A stretch of DNA of 64,000 nucleotides from Dactylis glomerata (lineage: Eukaryota; Streptophyta; Magnoliopsida; Poales; Poaceae): assembly GCA_007115705.1 (NCBI GenBank), contig QXEO01001021.1, positions 1-64,000 of the forward strand. Reading direction: 5' to 3'. The notes beneath the pieces were generated by a model. The model was not told the origin of the DNA. It did no database searches and saw only the letters and a program-made list of their open reading frames with translations. Every line of letters starts with the position of its first letter. The stretch's first letter is position 1. Below are positions 55,919 through 64,000 of the stretch, in pieces. The position numbers were made by a program, and so were the translations under genes.

Positions 55919-58085
55919 ACATGGCCCATGACACTCAGTACATATTTGAGAGGCATGACCAAAAACACGCCGTTTTTGCATTTTAGGGCCGTTTTCATGA
56001 GCTATTGCCCACTGTTTTGGGTTTCCGAGGTGATTTACAAGGCCCATGACACTCACTAAATGTTTGAGAGGTATGACCAAAAACCGGTCGTTTTTACGGT
56101 TTTGGGCTATTTCGTGATCTATTGTCCACAGTTTTGGGTTTTCGGGGTGATTTTGAAGGCCCATGACACTTAGTACATGTTTGACAGGCATGACCAAAAA
56201 CTCATCGTTTTTGCGTTTATGGCCGTTTTTGTGAACTATTGCCCACTGTTTGGGGTTCTGGGGGATTTACATGGCCCATGACACTTAGTACATGTTTGAG
56301 AGGCATGACCAAAAACTCGCCGTTTTTGCGTTTTAGGGCTGTTTTCATGAGCTATTGCCCACTGTTTTGGGTTTCTAAGGTGATCTACAAGGCCCATGAC
56401 ACTCACTAAATGTTTGAGAGGTATGACCAAAAACCCATCATTTTTACGTTTTTGGGCTGTTTCAGTGAGCCCACAGTTTTGGGTTTCGCGGGTGATTTTC
56501 AAGGCCCATGACACTTAGTACATGTTTGATAGGCATGAACAAAAACTTGTCATTTTTGCGTTTATGGCCGTTTTTGTGAGCTATTGCCCACTGTTTTGGG
56601 GTTATGGGAGGGATTTACATGGCCCATGACACTCAGTACATATTTGATAGGCATGACCAAAAACTTGACATTTTTACATTTTCGGGCCGTTTTCGTGAGC
56701 TATTGTTCACATTTTTGGGTTTTTGGGGTGATTTTCAAGGCCCATGACACTTGGTACTTATTTGACAGGCATGATCAAAAATTCGTCGTTTTTGCATTTA
56801 TGGCCGTTTTTCAGAGCTATTTCCCAATGTTTTGGGGTTCTGGGGGATTTACACGCCTGTGACACTCAGAACATGTTTGAGAGGCATGACCAAAAAACTC
56901 ATCATTTTTTGCGTTTTAGGGCCGTTTTCATGAGCTATTGCCCACTGTTTTGGGTTTGCGAGGTGATTTACAAGGCCCATGACACTCACTACATGTTTGA
57001 GAAGCATGTCCCAAAACTCATCGTTTTTGTGTTTATGGTCGTTTTCATGAGCTATTGCCCACAGTTTTGGGGTTCTGGGGTGATTTACAAGGCCAATGAC
57101 ACTCAGTACATGTTTGAAAGGCATAACCAAAAACTCATCATTTTTACGTTTTAGGTCTGTTTTCGTGAGCTATTGTCCATAGTTTTGGGTTTCCGCGGTG
57201 ATTTAGAAGGCCCATGACACTTAGTCTATGTCTGAGAGGCATGACCGAAAACTCGTTGTTTTTGCATTCATGGACGTTTTCGTGAGCTATTGCCCACTAT
57301 TTTGGGGTTCTAGGGCGATTTACGAGGAATATGACAATCTGTACATGTTTGAGAGGCATGACTAAAAACTCATTGTTTTTACGTTTTAGGTCTGTTTTCG
57401 TGAGCTATTGTCCACAGTTTTGGGTTTCCATGGTGATTTAGAAGGCCCATGACACTTAGTCTATGTCTGAGAGGCATGACCAAAAACTCGTCGTTTTTAC
57501 GTTTTCAGGCCATTTTTGTGAGCTATTGTCCACAGTTTTGGGTTTCTGGGGTGATTTTCAAGGCCCATGACCCTTAGTACATGTTTGACACGCATGACCA
57601 AAAACTCATTTTTCTTGCGTTTATGGCCGTTTTCGTGAGCTATTGCCCACTATTTTGGGGTTCTGGGGCAATTTACAAGGAATGTGAGAATTAGTACATG
57701 TTTGAGAGGCATGACCAAAAACTCGTCATTTTTACGTTTTAGGGCCGTTTTCGTGAGCTATTGTCCGTAGTTTTGGGTTTTTGCGGTGATTTACAAGGCC
57801 CATGACACTCAGTCTATGCTTGAGAGGTATGACCAAAAACACGTCATTTTTACATTTTTGGGCCGTTTCATGAGCTATTGTCCACAGTTTTAGGTTTTTG
57901 GGGTGATTTTCAAGGTCCATGACACTTAGTACATGTTTGACAGCCATAACCAAAAACTCATTGTTTTTGCATTTATGACCGTTTATGTGAGCTATTGCCC
58001 ATAGTTTTGGGGTTCTGGGGGGATTTACATGGCCCATGACACTCAGTACATGTTTGAGAGGCATTACCAAAAACTTGTCGTTTTT

Positions 58086-58122
58086 ATAGTGTTTAGGGTT
58101 CAGGGTTCAGGGTTTAGGGTTT
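58086..58122 (+). repeat. Telomere-like tract 3
   Basis: Same tract with a degenerate first unit (TAGTG); 2204 bp after tract 2. Confidence 0.9.
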
Positions 58123-60289
58123 ACATGGCCCATGACACTCAGTACATATTTGAGAGGCATGACCAAAAACACGCCGTTTTTGCATTTTAGGGCCGTTTTC
58201 ATGAGCTATTGCCCATTGTTTTGGGTTTCCGAGGTGATTTACAAGGCCCATGACACTCACTAAATGTTTGAGAGGTATGACCAAAAACCCATCGTTTTTA
58301 CGGTTTTGGGCCATTTCGTGATCTATTGTCCACAGTTTTGGGTTTTCGGGGTGATTTTGAAGGCCCATGAAACTTAGTACATGTTTGACAGGCATGACCA
58401 AAAACTCATCGTTTTTGCGTTTATGGCCGTTTTTGTGAGCTATTGCCCACTGTTTGGGGTTCTGGGGGATTTACATGGCCCATGACACTTAGTACATGTT
58501 TGAGAGGCATGACCAAAAACTCGCCGTTTTTGCGTTTTAGGGCTATTTTCATGAGCTATTGCCCACTGTTTTGGGTTTCTGAGGTGATCTATAAGGCCCA
58601 TGACACTCACTAAATGTTTGAGAGGTACGACCAAAAACCCATCATTTTTACGTTTTTGGGCTGTTTCGTGAGCTATTGTCCACAGTTTTGGGTTTCGCGG
58701 GTGATTTTCAAGGCCCATGACACTTAGTACATGTTTGATGGGCATGAACAAAAACTTGTCGTTTTTGCATTTATGGCCGTTTTTGTGAGCTATTGCCCAC
58801 TGTTTTGGGGTTATGGGAGGGATTTACATGGCCCATGACACTCAGTACATATTTGATAGGCATGACCAAAAACTTGACATTTTTACATTTTCGGGCCATT
58901 TTCGTGAGCTATTGTTCACATTTTTAGGTTTTTGGGGTGATTTTCAAGGGCCATGACACTTGGTACTTATTTGACAGGCATGATCTAAAATTCGTCGTTT
59001 TTGCATTTATGGCCGTTTTTGTGAGCTATTTCCCAATGTTTTGGGGTTCTAGGGGATTTACACGCCCGTGACACTCAGAACATGTTTGAGAGGCATGACC
59101 AAAAAAATCATCATTTTTTGCGTTTTAGGGCCGTTTTCATGAGCTATTGCCCACTGTTTTGGGTTTGCGAGGTGATTTACAAGGCCCATGACACTCACTA
59201 CATGTTTGAGAAGCATGTCCCAAAACTCATCGTTTTTGTGTTTATGGTCGTTTTCGTGAGCTATTGCCCACAGTTTTGGGGTTCCGGGGCGATTTACAAG
59301 GCCAATGACACTCAGTACATGTTTGAAAGGCATGACCAAAAACTCATCATTTTTACGTTTTAGGTCTATTTTCGTGAGATCCATAGTTTTGGGTTTCCGC
59401 GGTGATTTAGAAGGCCCATGACACTTAGTCTATGTCTGAGAGGCATGACCGAAAACTCGTTGTTTTTGCATTCATGGACGTTTTCGTGAGCTATTGCCCA
59501 CTATTTTGGGGTTCTAGGGCGATTTACGAGGAATATGACAATCTATACATGTTTGAGAGGCATGACTAAAAACTCATTGTTTTTACGTTTTAGGTCTGTT
59601 TTCGTGAGCTATTGTCCACAGTTTTGGGTTTCCATGGTGATTTAGAAGGCCCATGACACTTAGTCTATGTCTGAGAGGCATGACCAAAAACTCGTCGTTT
59701 TTACGTTTTCAGGCCATTTTTGTGAGCTATTGTCCACAGTTTTGGGTTTCTGGGGTGATTTTCAAGGCCCATGACACTTAGTATATGTTTGACACGCATG
59801 ACCAAAAACTCATTTTTCTTGCGTTTATGGCCGTTTTCGTGAGCTATTGCCCACTATTTTGGGGTTCTGGGGCAATTTACAAGGAATGTGACAATTAGTA
59901 CATGTTTGAGAGGCATGACCAAAAACTCGTCGTTTTTACGTTTTAGGGCCGTTTTCGTGAGCTATTGTCCGTAGTTTTGGGTTTTTGCGGTGATTTACAA
60001 GGCCCATGACACTCAGTCTATGTTTGAGAGGTATGACCAAAAACACGTCGTTTTTACATTTTTGGGCCGTTTCATGAGCTATTGTCCACAGTTTTAGGTT
60101 TTTGGGGTGATTTTCAAGGTCCATGACACTTAGTACATGTTTGACAGCCATAACCAAAAACTCATTGTTTTTGCATTTATGGCCGTTTATGTGAGCTATT
60201 GCCCATAGTTTTGGGGTTCTGGGGGGATTTACATGGCCCATGACACTCAGTACATGTTTGAGAGGCATTACCAAAAACTTGTCGTTTTT

Positions 60290-60326
60290 ATAGGGTTTAG
60301 GGTTCAGGGTTCAGGGTTTAGGGTTT
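60290..60326 (+). repeat. Telomere-like tract 4
   Basis: Same unit order as tract 1; 2204 bp after tract 3. The monomer that follows differs from those after tracts 1-3. Confidence 0.9.
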
Positions 60327-61788
60327 ACATGGCCCATGACACTCAGTACATATTTGAGAGGCATGACCAAAAACTTGTCGTTTTTACATTTTCGGGCCGT
60401 TTTTGTGAGCTATTGCCCACAGTTTTGGGTTCCGTGGCGATTTACAAGGCCAATGACACTTGGTACTTATTTGACAGGCATGACCAAAAATTCGTCATTT
60501 TTGCGTTTATGGCTATTTTTGTGAGCTATTTCCCATTGTTTTGGGGTTCAGGGGGATTTACATGGCCCGTGACACTCAGAACATGTTTGAGAGGCATGAC
60601 CAAAAAACTCATCGTTTTTGCATTTTAGGGCCGTTTTCATGAGCTATTGCCCACTGTTTTGTGTTTGCGAGGTCATTTACAAGGCCCATGACACTCACTA
60701 CATGTTTGAGAGGCATGTCCCAAAACTTGTCGTTTTTGTGTTTATGGCCGTTTTCGTGAGCTATTGCCCACAGTTTTGGGGTTCCGGGGCGATTTACAAG
60801 GCTAATGACACTTAGTACATGTTTGAAAGGCATGACCAAAAACTCGTCGTTTTTACGTTTTAGGTCTGTTTTCGTGAGCTATTGTCCATAGTTTTGGGTT
60901 TCCGCGGTGATTTAAAAGGCCCATGACACTTAGTCTATGTCTGAGAGGCATGATCGAAAACTCATTGTTTTTGCATTCATGGACGTTTTCGTGAGCTATT
61001 GCCCACTATTTTGGGTTCTAGGGCGATTTACAAGGAATATGACAATCTGACATGTTTGAGAGGCATGACCGAAAACTCGTAGTTTTTACGTTTTAGGTCT
61101 GTTTTTGTGAGCTATTGTCCACAGTTTTGGGTTTCCGCGGTGATTTAGAAGGCCCATGACACTTAGTCTATGTCTGAGAGGCATGACCAAAAACTCGTTT
61201 TTACGTTTTCAGGCCATTTTTGTGAGCTATTGTCCATAGTTTTGGGTTTCCGGGGTGATTTTCAAGGCCCATGACACTTAGTACATGTTTGACACGCATG
61301 ACCAAAAACTCATTTTTCTTGCGTTTATAGCCGTTTTCGTGAGCTATTGCCCACTATTTTGGGGTTCTAGGGCAATTTACAAGGAATATGACAATCAGTA
61401 CATGTTTGAGAGGCATGACCAAAAACTCATCATTTTTACGTTTTAGGACCGTTTTCGTGAGCTATTGTCCGTAGTTTTGGGTTTTTGCGGTGATTTACAA
61501 GGCCCATGACACTCAGTCTATGTTTGAGAGGTATGACCAAAAACATGTTGTTTTTACATTTTTGGGCCATTTCGTGAGCTACTGTCCACAGTTTTAGGTT
61601 TTTTGGGTGATTTTCAAGGTTCATGACACTTAGTACATGTTTGACAGCCATGACCAAAAAATCGTTGTTTTTTGCGTTTATGGCCGTTTTTGTGAGCTAT
61701 TGCCCACAGTTTTGGGGTTCCGGGGGGATTTACATGGCCCATGACACTCAGTACATGTTTGAGAGGCATGACCAAAAACTTGTCGTTT

Positions 61789-61826
61789 TATAGGGTTTAG
61801 GGTTTAGGGATCAGGGTTCAGGGTTT
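61789..61826 (+). repeat. Telomere-like tract 5
   Basis: TTTAGGG, TTTAGGG, ATCAGGG, TTCAGGG; only 1500 bp after tract 4, so the unit between has lost about 700 bp. Confidence 0.9.
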
Positions 61827-63808
61827 ACATGGCCCATGACACTCCATACATATTTGAGAGGCATGACCAAAAACTTGTCGTTTTTACATTTTCGGGCCAT
61901 TTTCGTGAGCTATTGTTCACAGTTTTGGGTTTTTGGGGTGATTTTCAAGGCCCATGACACTTGGTACTTATTTGACAGGCATGACCAAAAATTCGTCGTT
62001 TTTGCGTTTATGGCCGTGTTTGTGAGCTATTTCCCACTGTTTTGGGGTTCTGGGGGATTTACATGGCCCGTGACACTTAGAACATGTTTGAGAGGCATGA
62101 CCAAAAAACTCATCGTTTTTGCGTTTTAGGGCCGTTTTCATGAGCTATTGCCCACTGTTTAGGGTTTGCGAGGTGATTTACAATGCCCATGACACTCACT
62201 ACATGACCAAAAACTCATTGTTTTTACGTTTTAGGTCTGTTTTCGTGAGCTATTGTCCACAGTTTTGGGTTTCCATGGTGATTTAGAAGGCCCATGACAC
62301 TTAGTCTATGTCTGAGAGGCATGACCAAAAACTCGTCGTTTTTACGTTTTCAGGCCATTTTTGTGAGCTATTGTCCACAGTTTTGGGTTTCTGGGGTGAT
62401 TTTCAAGGCCCATGACACTTAGTACATGTTTGACACGCATGACCAAAAACTCATTTTTCTTGCGTTTATGGCCGTTTTCGTGAGCTATTGCCCACTATTT
62501 TGGGGTTCTGGGGCAATTTACAAGGAATGTGACAATTAGTACATGTTTGAGAGGCATGACCAAAAACTCGTCGTTTTTACGTTTTAGGGCCGTTTTCGTG
62601 AGCTATTGTCCGTAGTTTTGGGTTTTTTGCGGTGATTTACAAGGCCCATGACACTCAGTCTATGTTTGAGAGGTATGACCAAAAACACGTCGTTTTTACA
62701 TTTTTGGGCCATTTCATGAGCTATTGTCCACAGTTTTAGGTTTTTGGGGTGATTTTCAAGGTCCATGACACTTAGTACATGTTTGACAGCCATAACCAAA
62801 AACTCATTGTTTTTGCATTTATGGCCGTTTATGTGAGCTATTGCCCATAGTTTTGGGGTTCTGGGGGGATTTACATGGCCCATGACACTCAGTACATGTG
62901 AGCTATTTCCCACTGTTTTGGGGTTCTGGGGGATTTACATGGCCCGTGACACTTAGAACATGTTTGAGAGGCATGACCAAAAAACTCATCGTTTTTTTGC
63001 GTTTTAGGGCCGTTTTCATGAGCTATTGCCCACTGTTTAGGGTTTGCGAGGTGATTTACAATGCCCATGACACTCACTACATGACCAAAAACTCATTGTT
63101 TTTACGTTTTAGGTCTGTTTTCGTGAGCTATTGTCCACAGTTTTGGGTTTCCATGGTGATTTAGAAGGCCCATGACACTTAGTCTATGTCTGAGAGGCAT
63201 GACCAAAAACTCGTCGTTTTTACGTTTTCAGGCCATTTTTGTGAGCTATTGTCCACAGTTTTGGGTTTCTGGGGTGATTTTCAAGGCCCATGACACTTAG
63301 TACATGTTTGACACGCATGACCAAAAACTCATTTTTCTTGCGTTTATGGCCGTTTTCGTGAGCTATTGCCCACTATTTTGGGGTTCTGGGGCAATTTACA
63401 AGGAATGTGACAATTAGTACATGTTTGAGAGGCATGACCAAAAACTCGTCGTTTTTTCGTTTTAGGGCCGTTTTCGTGAGCTATTGTCCGTAGTTTTGGG
63501 TTTTTGCGGTGATTTACAAGGCCCATGACACTCAGTCTATGCTTGAGAGGTATGACCAAAAACACGTCATTTTTACATTTTTGGGCCGTTTCATGAGCTA
63601 TTGTCCACAGTTTTAGGTTTTTGGGGTGATTTTCAAGGTCCATGACACTTAGTACATGTTTGACAGCCATAACCAAAAACTCATTGTTTTTGCATTTATG
63701 GCCGTTTATGTGAGCTATTGCCCATAGTTTTGGGGTTCTGGGGGGATTTACATGGCCCATGACACTCAGTACATGTTTGAGAGGCATTACCAAAAACTTG
63801 TCGTTTTT

Positions 63809-63846
63809 ATAGTGTTTAGGGTTCAGGGTTCAGGGTTTAGGGTTTA
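63809..63846 (+). repeat. Telomere-like tract 6
   Basis: Shares the degenerate TAGTG first unit with tract 3, suggesting they are copies of one another; 2020 bp after tract 5. Confidence 0.9.
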
Positions 63847-64000
63847 CATGGCCCATGACACTCAGTACATATTTGAGAGGCATGACCAAAAACACGCCGT
63901 TTTTTGCATTTTAGGGCCGTTTTCATGAGCTATTGCCCACTGTTTTGGGTTTCCGAGGTGATTTACAAGGCCCATGACACTCACTAAATGTTTGAGAGGT

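Larger units (their letters stand above)
52817..64000 (+). repeat. Satellite array, forward (array E), with telomere-like tracts
   Basis: Forward monomers again. A truncated monomer joins at 52928. From about 53.1 kb a higher-order unit of about 2204 bp repeats, marked by one TTTAGGG-type tract each. Near the end the unit is shortened: repeats of 1500 and 2020 bp between tracts, and a tandem duplication of about 880 bp (62104 and 62986) that includes an identical deleted monomer (CTCACTACATGACCAAAAAC at 62197 and 63078). The array runs off the window. Confidence 0.94.

Noticed and set aside
62155..62166. TTTAGGGTTT in a monomer (also at 63035) as another telomere-like tract
   Set aside because: A single heptamer produced by small changes in the usual CTGTTTTGGGTTTGCG; not an array of heptamers.

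Overview
The window is repeat DNA from a grass, most likely a member of the wheat/barley/rye tribe (Triticeae). Three things point there. First, most of it is a satellite with a 117-118 bp monomer, the size of the known subtelomeric families pSc119.2 (rye) and HvT01/HvRT (barley); I cannot tell from memory which one it is. Second, the right-hand array carries short tracts of the plant telomere heptamer TTTAGGG. Third, the array is interrupted by LTR retrotransposons typical of this tribe: a BARE/WIS/Angela-like copia element and Tat-lineage gypsy elements. I see no host gene, rRNA, tRNA or CRISPR array. All coding sequence belongs to transposable elements.

Layout: forward satellite 1-11644; a young 15.2 kb gypsy element, called RLG1 here, 11645-26832; forward satellite 26833-30925; an orientation switch; reversed satellite 30926-31911; a 5'-truncated copia element 31912-45511 that itself holds a complete 7.8 kb gypsy element (RLG2, 32253-40037, target duplication GATAA) and a solo LTR of the RLG1 family (40219-41193, minus strand, target duplication AACGG); reversed satellite 45512-52806 with one foreign 180 bp insert; a second orientation switch; forward satellite to 64000. 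The satellite has higher-order structure: a ~1641 bp unit of 14 monomers in the left array, a ~10.8 kb macro-repeat spanning the RLG1 site, and a ~2204 bp unit with one telomere-like tract each in the right array.

RLG1 has a forward gag-protease-RT-RNase H-integrase frame broken by two TAG codons. Downstream, tail to tail with pol, lies a seven-exon antisense gene with its own TATA box. Its exon phases all join, giving 1131 codons, with one early TGA; it carries a domain resembling the 'putative gypsy type transposon' family (PF04195) and a coiled-coil region. RLG2 has the same plan: forward gag-protease-integrase, then an intact antisense single-exon gene for a 254-residue protein with an AT-hook-like motif and a B3-like DNA-binding domain, again with a TATA-like box. 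RLG2 has lost reverse transcriptase and nearly all of RNase H, and a 29 bp copy of its own LTR end plus primer binding site lies at the deletion joint.

Relative ages, from my by-eye LTR comparisons: RLG1 6 differences in 967 bp (about 0.6%), RLG2 about 25 in 897 bp (about 2.8%). With the usual grass rate of 1.3e-8 per site per year these are roughly 0.24 and 1.1 million years. The copia element is older than RLG2, which sits inside it. Most premature stops in the three elements are TAG where the family has Gln (CAG), or TGA where CGA is likely, as expected from deamination of methylated cytosines.
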